A stretch of DNA of 64,000 nucleotides from Curtobacterium sp. MCBA15_001 (GCF_001864835.1 NZ_MJGI01000003.1:1-64000); one strand, 5' to 3'. Shown: positions 54,781-62,963, numbered from the stretch's first letter. Translations and numbers: made by a program. The notes: generated from the sequence alone by a model not told the origin.

Positions 54781-55428
54781 TCACATCGAGGGAGCAAGCT
54801 GCTTTCCGAGTTGGTAGCGGAAGACATGCTTGCTCAGCTCTGGAAAGGCTTCATCCATGGCATCACTCACAGCGTCCACCACACGCTCATATACTTCATC
54901 GCCCCCAGGTTGGCCTTCGCACCGTCTGACGAGCGCATCATAGTTCGTACAAGAATGGCGGAGATAGTTGGTTGTGATCCGACCGAGGAACTCAGCGCTG
55001 GAAGCTGCGTCCGCATAATTCCGATCCCACGGTTGTAGTTCACGTGCTGCGTTGTACTCTGCGACAGCATAAGCGATAAGCTGCTCGTGTGAGCCATTGA
55101 AGAAAACGTGCACTTCTGGCGTTCCGAACTCCGAGAGGAACTTCTCCGCCGCCGCTTCCTCTGCTTCTGCCGCCCTGCGCCGCCGCTGCTGAGCAGCGTC
55201 TGCCGCGGTCAGGGAACGCTTGGTACTCTTCGCCGTCCATTCGCTCCAAGCAGGGGACGCTTCCACCTTCTCCACGCGCGAAAGATCGTAGAGCTTCATG
55301 GGAGCAGCCGAGCGGTATCGCGGGTTACTGCGAGTTGCGTCGGGCTGACCCAAAAACCTCTTGACTGCTGCGTCCGTCCAACCAGTTCGCTCCTTCACTC
55401 CACTGAGAGTGAGTTGTTGCTCTGCCAT
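54781..55428 (-). CDS. Putative DNA-binding protein with N-terminal WT/FLGxPD motif
   Basis: 215 aa. The N-terminus (GVKERTGWTDAAVKRFLG, PDATRSNPRYRSAAPMKLYD) matches a module I recall in many uncharacterised bacterial proteins (GWT..IKKFLGEPD..NP.YRSAAPMKLY). A charged coiled coil at about 70-95 (QQRRRRAAEAEEAAAEKF) and an alpha domain follow. Start at 55428 (MAEQQ) fits GGAAGG upstream; a longer form starts at 55458. Function unknown. Confidence 0.6.
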   Translation of the reverse strand: MAEQQLTLSGVKERTGWTDAAVKRFLGQPDATRSNPRYRSAAPMKLYDLSRVEKVEASPAWSEWTAKSTKRSLTAADAAQQRRRRAAEAEEAAAEKFLSEFGTPEVHVFFNGSHEQLIAYAVAEYNAARELQPWDRNYADAASSAEFLGRITTNYLRHSCTNYDALVRRCEGQPGGDEVYERVVDAVSDAMDEAFPELSKHVFRYQLGKQLAPSM

Positions 55429-55479
55429 GATGTCCTTCCCTTTCGTTGATGCTTTCATAATATCAGTATCGGCTATTCC

Positions 55480-55510
55480 ACCTCATTTTCAGCGATTTTC
55501 TCGTAGGTAC
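55480..55510 (-). promoter_or_regulatory. Shared upstream box, copy 1
   Basis: 31 bp, 28 identical to 58324-58354. It lies 51 bp before the start at 55428, as the other copy lies 50 bp before the start at 58273. Minus-strand core: GAAAATGAGGT with ATCGC before it. Likely a promoter or regulator site. Confidence 0.5.
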
Positions 55511-55559
55511 GCGGATGAGTTTCCAATCGGGCACCCGAGAAAGACATGAACAGATAGAA

Positions 55560-55600
55560 GAACCCCCTCACCTGGATTCGGGTTCCTGATGAGGGGGTTC
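55560..55600 (-). terminator. Terminator after the HTH/coiled-coil gene
   Basis: An 11 bp stem GAACCCCCTCA / TGAGGGGGTTC with a 19-base loop, 15 bp past the stop at 55615. Confidence 0.65.
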
Positions 55601-55614
55601 GCTTGCGAGGAGAA

Positions 55615-56352
55615 CTACGACTTCTTCTCCTCCATAATGGAGCGAGCAGCCGCCAGGTTCGCTTCTGCCTGCTTGAACTCAGCCTCCGCGTTCTGCACCG
55701 CCTCCTCCACGGCACGGCGAGCTGCACGGGCAGCGGCAGATGCCTCAGCCGCCTCAGCCTTCTTCTCCGAAGCCACCTGCTCTGCCAGTTCAGCCGCCAG
55801 CACCAGTTCGGGGATACTGAGAGCCGAAGGCGTGGTCGCCTCCGCCATGCGGGGATTGCTTGCACCACGGCCCCGCTGCGGCGCGACGGGTTTGCCCTGC
55901 GCGTCCAGCCAACCGACCTGCACGAGGTGCGAGCGGGTCACCTTCCACTCCTTCCCCTTACCACTGGTGTTTGCACCAGCAGCAGCCAGCTTCTCGGCGG
56001 AGGCGTTCACGCCTGCGTAGGAGCGGCCCGTGAGCGCCGCCACCTGGGAGAGGTTCAGGGTGTCCTCCTTCGGCTCCTGCGGCTTCTGAACCGCCTCGGG
56101 AGCGACGCGTGCGGTCACCGTAGCCTGCTGCCGCTCCTGCTTCTGCTCGGGCTTCACAGCGGTGTTCCGTGGCTTCTCCTGCGCCTTCTGCGGGGCGGTG
56201 GCGGCCTGTGGCTTGCTGTTCACCTTCTCCTCCTGCTTGCTCTCGGCGGGCTTCGTGGCTGTGGGAACCGTGGCGGTGGCGTTCATGGGGTTTTCCTTGT
56301 TGTTCTGCTCGGTGCTGTTGCTCTGCTCCTTTTTGACGCTCGTGTGGCTCAT
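55615..56352 (-). CDS. HTH-like protein with coiled-coil tail
   Basis: 245 aa. A Lys/Gln/Pro-rich disordered first third is followed by an excisionase-like helical domain (LNLSQVAALTGRSYAGVNAS near 125-145) and a long Ala/Glu coiled coil (about 185-240). Start at 56352 overlaps the preceding stop (ATGA); an ATG at 56286 with AAGGAAA upstream is equally good. Possibly a plasmid partition or regulatory protein, which is inference only. Confidence 0.6.
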   Translation of the reverse strand: MSHTSVKKEQSNSTEQNNKENPMNATATVPTATKPAESKQEEKVNSKPQAATAPQKAQEKPRNTAVKPEQKQERQQATVTARVAPEAVQKPQEPKEDTLNLSQVAALTGRSYAGVNASAEKLAAAGANTSGKGKEWKVTRSHLVQVGWLDAQGKPVAPQRGRGASNPRMAEATTPSALSIPELVLAAELAEQVASEKKAEAAEASAAARAARRAVEEAVQNAEAEFKQAEANLAAARSIMEEKKS

Positions 56353-56744
56353 GCGAACTTCCGCCCCCACTCCTGCCGCACCTGCGCCCAAGGGGTGGCC
56401 TGAGTCAGCTCCTCGTTGCGGATAACGGCGGGATGCCCTGGTGCCAGGAAGATGTCTGCCAGCTCCCACAGTGCGAAGTAGCCGAACTCGGCGTTCGCGG
56501 TGTCTCCTTGCAGGCACACGAAACCGAACGCGGTGTAGTTCTGCTCGGGCGACAGTTCCATCACGAACCAGTCGAACGGGAGCTGCTGCGAAGGGATGAA
56601 ATAGTGAGCATGAACGAGCTTCTGCTCTACGAGAACGTCCTCTGTGGCGTACAGCGCAGGGATACCGCGCAACACCTCCTCGGGAGGCATGAACGGCCGA
56701 TCACGGAAGGAATCTGTGCGGCTGGTGAAGGGTGGAAGCTGCAT
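56349..56744 (-). CDS. DUF2958-like protein
   Basis: 131 aa. The sequence IPALYATEDVLVEQKLVHAH, then FDWFVMELSPEQNYTAFGFV and FGYFALWELADI matches the DUF2958 pattern common on plasmids and conjugative elements (Y-F-P-....W....D.....G.V.G...E.GYFS..EL). Role unknown. It overlaps the next gene by 4 bp. Confidence 0.72.
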   Translation of the reverse strand: MQLPPFTSRTDSFRDRPFMPPEEVLRGIPALYATEDVLVEQKLVHAHYFIPSQQLPFDWFVMELSPEQNYTAFGFVCLQGDTANAEFGYFALWELADIFLAPGHPAVIRNEELTQATPWAQVRQEWGRKFA

Positions 56745-56801
56745 GGGTCGAAATGGTGCTCACAACCTCCGACATTTGCAACCCTCCGCCTCGAACTTCT
56801 T

Positions 56802-57812
56802 TCAGAAGAGCGTTGGATGCCCTGGTTCCTCCTGTGCGGTGGGTGCTACTACATGCTGCTCTGCATGGCGAGCCTGTTGCTCCCGTTCTCGTAGTTCCTT
56901 AGGCTCAACCGCTCGCAGATGCTGCCCACCGTTTTCTATGTCCCCTTTGGGTACCCGATTGATAACTTTCGTGTCTTTTTGCACTGATGGCCGAAGCACC
57001 TCCGCGAGAGCTACCCACGCACTGACGAACTCCCAGCCCTGCGCCTGTTGCGTAGCGCGGTCCAGGTTGTAGGTGAGGAACACGGCTGCTGGAACGGCCC
57101 CCTGCTTGCCCTGCCAGTGATGGCGGAAGCCCACCACCTTCGGAGCATCATTCCCCTTGCCCTCGGCATCGCCGCCCTCAGCGAGGTAGGAGCGAGGGCG
57201 AACGAAAAAACCCGTCACAACTTGACCTGCTCGCTCCTCCACCACCTGCACGTTCCAGAACTGAACCTCCCAAGGCTCAGCGAGGCGGAACGTACGGGCA
57301 CGGGAATCGTAGGCTCGCTGCTCCTCATCGCGAACCCGAGCTATCTCCTCGGAAGAGAGGACCACTCCCCTGTGGTCCTCAGCAGCACCCACGAGCGCAC
57401 CCACGGCTTCTTCCACCAGCTCGGGAGCTTCATCGCTGCCAAACTGCTCTTGCAGCCATGTGAGAGCCTGTCGCTTGATGCAGTACCCCTGCCATGTTTC
57501 ATCCACCGCGTGCCACAGAATGACTTTCAGCGCATCGGTGATGCTGAGCTTGCTCTTTGTTCGGGCGCTGAACCGCTCAGCATGCTGCTGCAAGCGCTCC
57601 CCCATGAACTGCACCCATAGCCGCTCCCACTCCTCACGTGAGGCAGGAGCCAAACAAGCAAGCAGCAGGTTCAAGTCCCCGAGGTACTTCCTCCCGTTCA
57701 GCCCAGGCTTGAATCTTGTGCCAGCCCAGATGCGGTGCCAACAGTGGAACTTCCCGCCGTGGCGGTAGGTGACGCGCTCCGTGTAGCTCGGTAGTTGTGG
57801 TGTTGGTTGCAT
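56802..57812 (-). CDS. Hypothetical protein, 336 aa
   Basis: Not recognised. Mixed alpha/beta; aromatic-rich N-terminus (KFHCWHRIWAGTRFKPGLNG), then a helical middle and an acidic/Gln-rich C-terminal 60 residues. The last part of the gene contains a copy of the dispersed repeat (56941-56961). The ribosome site AGGGG lies inside the stem of a hairpin ending 2 bp before the ATG at 57812, so translation may be structure-controlled. Confidence 0.6.
   Translation of the reverse strand: MQPTPQLPSYTERVTYRHGGKFHCWHRIWAGTRFKPGLNGRKYLGDLNLLLACLAPASREEWERLWVQFMGERLQQHAERFSARTKSKLSITDALKVILWHAVDETWQGYCIKRQALTWLQEQFGSDEAPELVEEAVGALVGAAEDHRGVVLSSEEIARVRDEEQRAYDSRARTFRLAEPWEVQFWNVQVVEERAGQVVTGFFVRPRSYLAEGGDAEGKGNDAPKVVGFRHHWQGKQGAVPAAVFLTYNLDRATQQAQGWEFVSAWVALAEVLRPSVQKDTKVINRVPKGDIENGGQHLRAVEPKELREREQQARHAEQHVVAPTAQEEPGHPTLF
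56941..56961 (+). repeat. Dispersed repeat copy inside a coding region
   Basis: TCCCCTTTGGGTACCCGATT (plus one G) differs by one base from the intergenic copies at 58421-58441 and 63555-63575, yet lies within the gene at 56802. Confidence 0.6.
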
Positions 57813-57813
57813 G

Positions 57814-57857
57814 AGATAACCCCTGGTAGATGATGTTGCTTCTACCAGGGGTTATCT
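57814..57857 (-). promoter_or_regulatory. Hairpin that covers a ribosome-binding site
   Basis: A perfect 17 bp stem, AGATAACCCCTGGTAGA (57814-57830) with its complement at 57841-57857, loop 10 bases. The AGGGG ribosome site of the 57812 gene is in the stem. It is 35 bp past the stop of the gene at 57893, so it may serve as terminator and as translational block. Confidence 0.6.
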
Positions 57858-57892
57858 GCTGTTCTACGTGATTTTCCGTGAAACTCTCGTAC

Positions 57893-58273
57893 TTATTTCG
57901 GCTGGGCATTCATTCGCTCCGCATAACGCCGCAACGCAGTTGCGAACGGCATACTTGGAATGAACCCGCGCGGGTCTGCTTCAAGCAGTTGAAATGCGGT
58001 GAACATGCTTGCACTAAGCCCGTAACACTCAGCTTGCTCCTGTACCCAGGCATAGGCCCGCAGGGGAATCTCAACCCGCACCACCGCCGAATCACGGCTG
58101 TGTTGGTTGAGATAGTTCACAAACGTTCGTTGTAGGTGCTGCTTCTCGGATTCGGCAGTTCGTGCAGGAAGATCGGTCACGAGCGCGAGGCGGTCCGCAT
58201 TTGGTACACCGATGAACTCACCCGCTACCTCAGCTGGGAGCGTTGCGAAGACGCTCTGATGTGTTTTTGGCAA
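57893..58273 (-). CDS. Small putative DNA-binding or mobilisation accessory protein
   Basis: 126 aa, TTG start at 58273 with AAAGGAAA upstream. A beta strand with helices (AVVRVEIPLRAYAWVQEQAE, then SMFTAFQLLEADP) suggests a ribbon-helix-helix-like part near 65-100, but this is weak. Not otherwise recognised. The shared upstream box (58324-58354) is 50 bp before the start. Confidence 0.55.
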   Translation of the reverse strand: MPKTHQSVFATLPAEVAGEFIGVPNADRLALVTDLPARTAESEKQHLQRTFVNYLNQHSRDSAVVRVEIPLRAYAWVQEQAECYGLSASMFTAFQLLEADPRGFIPSMPFATALRRYAERMNAQPK

Positions 58274-58323
58274 TTGTCTTTCCTTTTGTTGGTTTTTGTT
58301 ACACTACCTTTATCTGTTCGTTT

Positions 58324-58354
58324 ACCTCATTTTCGGCGATGTTCTCGTAGATAC
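58324..58354 (-). promoter_or_regulatory. Shared upstream box, copy 2
   Basis: 28 of 31 bases identical to 55480-55510, at an equal distance from its start codon. A shorter match (CATTTTCAGCGATTT) occurs at about 62843-62857 upstream of the Rep gene. Confidence 0.5.
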
Positions 58355-58368
58355 CTTGCGAAAAGTTT

Positions 58369-58441
58369 CAATCGGGTACTCAAAGGGGGCGTGATCGGCA
58401 TAGATACAACCATCAACATGTCCCCTTTGAGTACCCGATTG
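58369..58441. repeat. Inverted pair of the dispersed repeat
   Basis: CAATCGGGTACTCAAAGGGG (58369-58388) and its exact complement CCCCTTTGAGTACCCGATTG (58422-58441), separated by 33 bp, between the genes ending at 58500 and starting at 58273. Confidence 0.75.
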
Positions 58442-58448
58442 CATGCAC

Positions 58449-58480
58449 AAGGCCCCGCACTGTTTTCAATGCGGGGCCTT
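58449..58480 (-). terminator. Terminator of the surface-protein operon
   Basis: An 11 bp stem AAGGCCCCGCA / TGCGGGGCCTT with a 10-base loop, 20 bp past the stop at 58500. Confidence 0.75.
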
Positions 58481-58499
58481 CTCGGGGCGGGGGCCTTGA

Positions 58500-58694
58500 C
58501 TATTTGTTGAGCAGAACCTGGCCTGCCGCGTGTTCCTGCTGCTGTTCAAGTGTCTGCCCGAACTGGTTGCGGTCCGCGGGTCTGTCTCTCATTAAATGGA
58601 AGATGATAGTGACGAAGACAGCAATGACGGCTGCGAGAACAAGCAGGGTGGGCAAGCCGTAGATGACGAGTGGGCTGGTGGACAAAGTAATCAT
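58500..58694 (-). CDS. Small membrane protein
   Basis: 64 aa. One membrane helix (LPTLLVLAAVIAVFVTIIFH) after a short outside N-terminus, then a hydrophilic tail rich in Gln/Arg. Start overlaps the stop of the large surface protein (ATGA), so it is probably a partner of it. Not recognised. Confidence 0.65.
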   Translation of the reverse strand: MITLSTSPLVIYGLPTLLVLAAVIAVFVTIIFHLMRDRPADRNQFGQTLEQQQEHAAGQVLLNK

Positions 58695-60220
58695 GAGTTC
58701 TCTCCTCGGTTATAGATTTGTGCTGCTTCCTCTTGTGAAAGACGCGGCGGATTGCTGAGCTGCTGCAACTTCTTCCGACGCACTGCGCCATGGCGCATAA
58801 TTGCCACAAGGGAAATGAAGGCGATATAGAGCAGAATGAGGAAGAGAAGAGTGAGCTGCACCTGCTGCGCGGCTGAGAGCTTCAAGGAGTCAGGGCTTCC
58901 CACTGCTTTCACCTGGCCAGCTGCTGTTTCCTGCTTCGGTTCAGCGGTTGCGGTTCCGTTCGGGCTGCTCGGCGCATTGTTCGCATCGCTGGCGCTGCTG
59001 CCATTCGCTGCAACAGGTTCGCTCTCGCGGGGGCCAAGTTCAGGCTTCCCATTGGTACGTGTTGGTGCGCTCTTCCCAGGAGGTGCTGGTGTGTTTGGAA
59101 CAGCTACTGCTGGCTTCGTAGGGCCACTTGCAGGCTCAGTAGGAGTGCCAGGAGCGAAAGGCTCCGCAAGAGGCGCAGACGGCTTTTCAGGGGTTGCTGG
59201 CGCGGTTGGGGTGGTTGGTGCTACAACGGGGACGGTTGGCCCGCTGACCAGCGGAGGAGCGGGAGCAGTTGGCTTCGTTGTTGGCTCCGCAGGCTTCGTT
59301 GGCGCGGTTGGAGAAGTAGGGGTGGCTGGCTCAGTGCTTGCATGAGCAGTTGGCTCACTCGTTGCAGGAGCAGTTGGGTCGGTGCTTGGCCCACTGTCAC
59401 CTGGCTCGGCCGCGTAATCGTTCGCCTCGGCTACGGAGTAGCTGGTGCTGGTGAGTGGGTACACGACCCCACCAGCGCACAACTCGCCCTCCTTGCAGTC
59501 CACACCCTCATCACCCTTGGCCTGCTTCCATGCAGGGAGGTCGTACCAGCTGTCGCCCTGCACACTGGTGAGTTCAGAGAGGGTGAGCTGGTACTGCTTC
59601 CCGCTCTCAGCGGTGGCCGTCACGTGAACGTCCACGCGAGCCAACCAGCCCACCTGGTTCAGCTTGGAGCCTGTCTCCTCCTTGAAGGAGGGAGCCGCGA
59701 ACTTGACGTTCACGCGCTCCTCCGTACTCATGTCTTTTTTCACCACCGCTGTCGAGTCGCTGAGAATAGCGGTCACGTCAGGCTTCAAGGAGGTGACCTT
59801 CCCACTCGTGGAAGGAGCAACAGCGCCGTCAGGGGCCAGCTTCTTCCACTGGACAGGCGTGAGAGGTGTAGCGCTCACGCTCTCTACTTCCAGTTGTTCC
59901 CACTGGCCCGCCCCGAGTGTGAGAGGAACGGAGACTGAGGCTGGGACGTTCTCGAAATCGGTCACGCCGTCCAGCCCCTCAGAACTGGAACCATCGCACT
60001 GTTCCATCCCTCCCGCGAAGCCAGGAGAGGTGAGGGAGCTGGGTGTGTAGGTGGTACAGCCATCCCATGGTGAGTACTGGGAGGCGCTGTTCTGATACTG
60101 CACAGGAGGCAGCTCAGGGCTTGCACTACTACTGGTGCTGCTGGTGCTGTTCAAAGCAGGAGCCAGTGCAAGAAGCGGAAGAAGGAGAAGCGAAGTCGCT
60201 CCCCCAATGTATGAAAACAT
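58691..60220 (-). CDS. Surface protein with signal peptide, stalk and C-terminal membrane anchor
   Basis: 509 aa, not recognised. Order: signal peptide (about 1-25), Ser/Pro linker, an extracellular domain of about 200 residues with four or more cysteines, a Pro/Thr/Ala stalk of about 150 residues with many TxPTxP repeats, a membrane helix (VQLTLLFLILLYIAFISLVA) and a basic cytoplasmic tail. The layout suits a surface-exposed adhesion or mating-contact protein; this is inference. Upstream box ATTCCTATCGGG at 60248-60259. Confidence 0.65.
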   Translation of the reverse strand: MFSYIGGATSLLLLPLLALAPALNSTSSTSSSASPELPPVQYQNSASQYSPWDGCTTYTPSSLTSPGFAGGMEQCDGSSSEGLDGVTDFENVPASVSVPLTLGAGQWEQLEVESVSATPLTPVQWKKLAPDGAVAPSTSGKVTSLKPDVTAILSDSTAVVKKDMSTEERVNVKFAAPSFKEETGSKLNQVGWLARVDVHVTATAESGKQYQLTLSELTSVQGDSWYDLPAWKQAKGDEGVDCKEGELCAGGVVYPLTSTSYSVAEANDYAAEPGDSGPSTDPTAPATSEPTAHASTEPATPTSPTAPTKPAEPTTKPTAPAPPLVSGPTVPVVAPTTPTAPATPEKPSAPLAEPFAPGTPTEPASGPTKPAVAVPNTPAPPGKSAPTRTNGKPELGPRESEPVAANGSSASDANNAPSSPNGTATAEPKQETAAGQVKAVGSPDSLKLSAAQQVQLTLLFLILLYIAFISLVAIMRHGAVRRKKLQQLSNPPRLSQEEAAQIYNRGENS

Positions 60221-60287
60221 AATGCAGTTCCTTTCTTTGGTTCTTTGATTCCTATCGGGAGGAACGCGAAAGGCTGCGTATGGATGC

Positions 60288-60323
60288 GAAAACCCCGCTG
60301 GTAACGCATCCAGCGGGGTTTTC
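60288..60323 (-). terminator. Terminator after the pilin-like gene
   Basis: A 14 bp stem GAAAACCCCGCTGG / CCAGCGGGGTTTTC, loop 8 bases, followed on the minus strand by a short A-rich/GC-poor run; 60 bp past the stop at 60384. Confidence 0.75.
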
Positions 60324-60383
60324 AGAAACCTACAATACGTTCGCTTTCAGGGGCATAGCCTCCCTTCATTCGCTGAGTGAGTA

Positions 60384-61421
60384 TCAGTCGTTTGAGATGG
60401 CGCGGAGGCCAACCAAGCCGAGATTCGCAAGGCGGGAGCCATCTCCATAGGAGATGGTGGATTCGGGGAAGCTCTTACTGAGTTCCTTGTTGAGGCAAGA
60501 CGTGTCCTTAAATCCGCAAGCGTCGGTTGCATCAGCAGCTGCGTTCGCTACGTAGGATTCGGTATAGAGCTTTGCAGCATCATCACGCACGTTCTGAGGT
60601 ACGACCGAGGTCCCTGGTTTCTCCTCCACTTCACAACCTCCATCGCTCTGGGTGCACAGGATATTCCAGTAGTGCGCGTCTGCATCGCCTTCGGTGCCGT
60701 CAGAGTCAATCGGATAGATGTACGTACTAATCACGGAGAACTTGAACTGCACGGGTGCAACATAACCTCCGCCGCCGCCTGAACCGCAGTTCGGGCCTCC
60801 ATGTGAGCAATCAACGGGAGTGCTGCCACCGCTACCCGAACCGTCAGATGGGTTCGGCGTGTTACCAAGCTTCTCAATCACGGGGAAGTCGCCCGTGCAG
60901 TCAGGGTTTGGAAGCTCCTCAGCGGTGGTCTGCTGAGTCTTGCCGCCATTTTCGGTGTAGAACACCTTGCCAGTCTGAGAGAGCGAGGCCGCTACGTAAC
61001 AACTGCCATCCTGCCCAGTTGCAGCCCCAAGATATTGGGAAGGCTTACCAATCAAGCCCTGGTCCAGCAGCTGGTCATAGGTAGCGAAGTTCTTACCAGA
61101 TTCGGCTTGCGCAACAGTGCGCGTGCTGACGCTTGCCCCAACGAGTGAGGCGCTGTTGTCAGCGTCAGGAGAAGCAGCGAGGCCGCTGTATACGTTCTCC
61201 GCTGTAACGACGGAAGCGAGGGACGCTTTCGCCGCGTTGTCTTGCGCCCATGGAATCACAGCGAACACGGTTGCTGCAATCACGCCACCAATGAGACCGA
61301 TGACGATGATACCGACCATGATTGAGGCAAGGTCAATCGCGCCGTTCTCAGAAACGAAAGTTGAGCGGAGCGAGCGGGCGGAGGCAGTGCGTTTCGCACG
61401 AGACAGGAGGGAAGTTTGCAT
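60384..61421 (-). CDS. Pilin-like secreted/membrane protein
   Basis: 345 aa. A basic N-terminus, then a hydrophobic helix beginning after NGAIDLA (IMVGIIVIGLIGGVIAATVF) and a long exported domain with several cysteines and a Gly-rich segment (GGPNCGSGGGGGY). The short leader plus N-terminal helix is pilin-like, but no clear prepilin peptidase site (G/FxxxE) is visible, so the call is weak. Next to another surface protein gene in the same array. Confidence 0.5.
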   Translation of the reverse strand: MQTSLLSRAKRTASARSLRSTFVSENGAIDLASIMVGIIVIGLIGGVIAATVFAVIPWAQDNAAKASLASVVTAENVYSGLAASPDADNSASLVGASVSTRTVAQAESGKNFATYDQLLDQGLIGKPSQYLGAATGQDGSCYVAASLSQTGKVFYTENGGKTQQTTAEELPNPDCTGDFPVIEKLGNTPNPSDGSGSGGSTPVDCSHGGPNCGSGGGGGYVAPVQFKFSVISTYIYPIDSDGTEGDADAHYWNILCTQSDGGCEVEEKPGTSVVPQNVRDDAAKLYTESYVANAAADATDACGFKDTSCLNKELSKSFPESTISYGDGSRLANLGLVGLRAISND

Positions 61422-61614
61422 GATATACCTTTCATTGGTTGTGGTATATCTATCGGCTGTTTCACACAAACGTGCAAGAAATGCAGAAGAGCGGCGTGGT
61501 GGTTGCTATCCAAACCAATGAAGGGAACATAATGTTCTCCGCAGCCACCACGCCGCTCTACTTCTTATCCCTATCGGGCGGCAGAGCGGCTACGCGCTGC
61601 TTCCCGAAAAAGAA

Positions 61615-61645
61615 AGTTCCCCCGCCAGGGAATGGCGGGGGAACT
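61615..61645 (-). terminator. Terminator downstream of the Rep gene
   Basis: A perfect 13 bp stem AGTTCCCCCGCCA / TGGCGGGGGAACT with a 5-base loop, followed on the minus strand by TTCTTTTTC. Confidence 0.8.
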
Positions 61646-61680
61646 ACATCATGAACACGCAAGCACTTGCGTACTTCCGT

Positions 61681-61779
61681 TATCGGCTACTCACGCTGCT
61701 TCCGCTGCTTCCGCTCTACCTACTTTCTTCATCGGGGGGGGGGGGGTACACACCCAAATCAGGATATTCCCTGAAAGGG
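61681..61779. repeat. Duplicated segment, copy 1 (with G13 tract)
   Basis: Begins TATCGGCTACTCA, runs through a pyrimidine-rich stretch and 13 G, and ends GGGGTACACACCCAAATCAG then GATATTCCCTGAAAGGGC. It is a diverged copy of 62964-63060 and lies just past the Rep stop. Confidence 0.7.
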
Positions 61780-62715
61780 CTACTTTCTACTCGCTTCCCA
61801 AGCTTTGGCTCTACGTAATAGCTGCTTGGCTGCCTCGCGTGAAAGCTGCATGTTTTCCCCAACCTCGCGTGTGGTCAAGCCCGCCTCGGTGAGGGCGAGA
61901 GCCGTACGGTAACGCTCGGGCGCTGCTTTCACGTGCGGAGCTTGGGAGGAACGGAAGGCTTGCAGTTCGGAGAAACCCTCAGGGGTGATGTGTTTCCATG
62001 TCCAACCTGCAATGCTGCGGGCGATGGTGTACAGCTCGCTGCTCTTCAACTGCTGCTCGGAAGGGTAGAAGTAATCATGAAAGCGGTGAACCTCAACGGT
62101 TACTGCTTCCAGAAAGCTGTCGTAGTGCTGGTGGAACTTTCGCTGCTTGTACGCCCAGGTACGTACCGTCTCAAAGGTGGTGCTATTCCTGCCTTCCCCT
62201 GATTCCGTCAGGGTTGAGTGTTCGGTGGCGGCAGTACGAGGAGTGAACGGCTCAAACTCGGACAGCGGGAACAGATGGTCAGTGCCCCACTCGGTGATGA
62301 ACGCATCATGGAAGGGATTACTGGTGAGCTGTTCGGTGTACTTCGCATCCGCTCCGAGTGCTGCTCTGAGGCGCTGCATGATGTCGCTGCGGTAGCGGCG
62401 CGCAGCTTCGGTTCCCATGAAGCCTGCGAGGTTGAAGCGGATGTGAGCATGACCACTGGCTCGGCTCACCGTGGTGAGGCTCGGCTCAGGGATGATGCCG
62501 TCTTCCCATACGGCGGTTTTCACCGCCCAGGAAGCCTGAGGGTGGTCCAAATCAAGGGTAATGCAGTTCGGGGCCTGCTTTGCGGTGGTTTCAATGAGGC
62601 GGTAGCTGAGCGCATCTGAGCGGCTACGGCGGTACGACCCGAGCCGCTTCGGGTCGTTACTTGCGAGCGGGTAGCGAGGATTCCATAAATCGGTGAAGTC
62701 GTCGGCGGTGAGCAT
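61780..62715 (-). CDS. Plasmid replication initiator, ColE2/pAL5000 type
   Basis: 311 aa. An N-terminal replicase domain contains LDLDHPQA (54-61) and SGHAHIRF (87-94). A PriCT_1-like part has GEGRNSTTFETVRTWAYK (173-190) and LYTIARSIAGWTW (228-240). A C-terminal helix-turn-helix follows (LTTREVGENMQLSREAAKQL). This layout is that of theta-replication Rep proteins of small actinobacterial plasmids, which bind the origin and prime DNA synthesis. Start at 62715 with CCAGGAGAAA upstream. It shows that this end of the window is, or was, a plasmid. Confidence 0.85.
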   Translation of the reverse strand: MLTADDFTDLWNPRYPLASNDPKRLGSYRRSRSDALSYRLIETTAKQAPNCITLDLDHPQASWAVKTAVWEDGIIPEPSLTTVSRASGHAHIRFNLAGFMGTEAARRYRSDIMQRLRAALGADAKYTEQLTSNPFHDAFITEWGTDHLFPLSEFEPFTPRTAATEHSTLTESGEGRNSTTFETVRTWAYKQRKFHQHYDSFLEAVTVEVHRFHDYFYPSEQQLKSSELYTIARSIAGWTWKHITPEGFSELQAFRSSQAPHVKAAPERYRTALALTEAGLTTREVGENMQLSREAAKQLLRRAKAWEASRK

Positions 62716-62867
62716 GATGTTTTCTCCTGGTGATGTGCGTGTGTTCCTTTCGTTGACTGTCTGTATGAGCTGGTGATGAATCCAGCGCATCTGCGCTTTG
62801 CATATAACTATCGGCAGTCTCTCACATCTTTACGTTTCGTCACATTTTCAGCGATTTGGCATGAAGA

Positions 62868-62896
62868 AAGCCCACAGCTACAAGAGCTGTGGGCTT
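62868..62896. terminator. Hairpin upstream of rep
   Basis: A 12 bp stem AAGCCCACAGCT / AGCTGTGGGCTT with a 5-base loop. No gene ends next to it, so it may be a control element rather than a terminator. Confidence 0.55.
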
Positions 62897-62963
62897 CACT
62901 TCTATCTCCAAGAGTGGGGCCTTGTGTTCCCCTCGCAGGGCATCACACCTACATACTTATTAC

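Larger units (their letters stand above)
61422..61779. other. Non-coding region between Rep and the pilin-like gene
   Basis: 358 bp. It holds a 15 bp inverted repeat AGAGCGGCGTGGTGG (61488-61502) with its complement at 61545-61559, an inner palindrome GAACATAATGTTC, the Rep terminator at 61615-61645, the duplicated segment from 61681 and a run of 13 G at 61734-61746. No gene is convincing. Confidence 0.6.

Noticed and set aside
61632-61892. Possible plus-strand small genes near the rep terminator
   Set aside because: They start inside the terminator hairpin and cross the G tract; no ribosome site.
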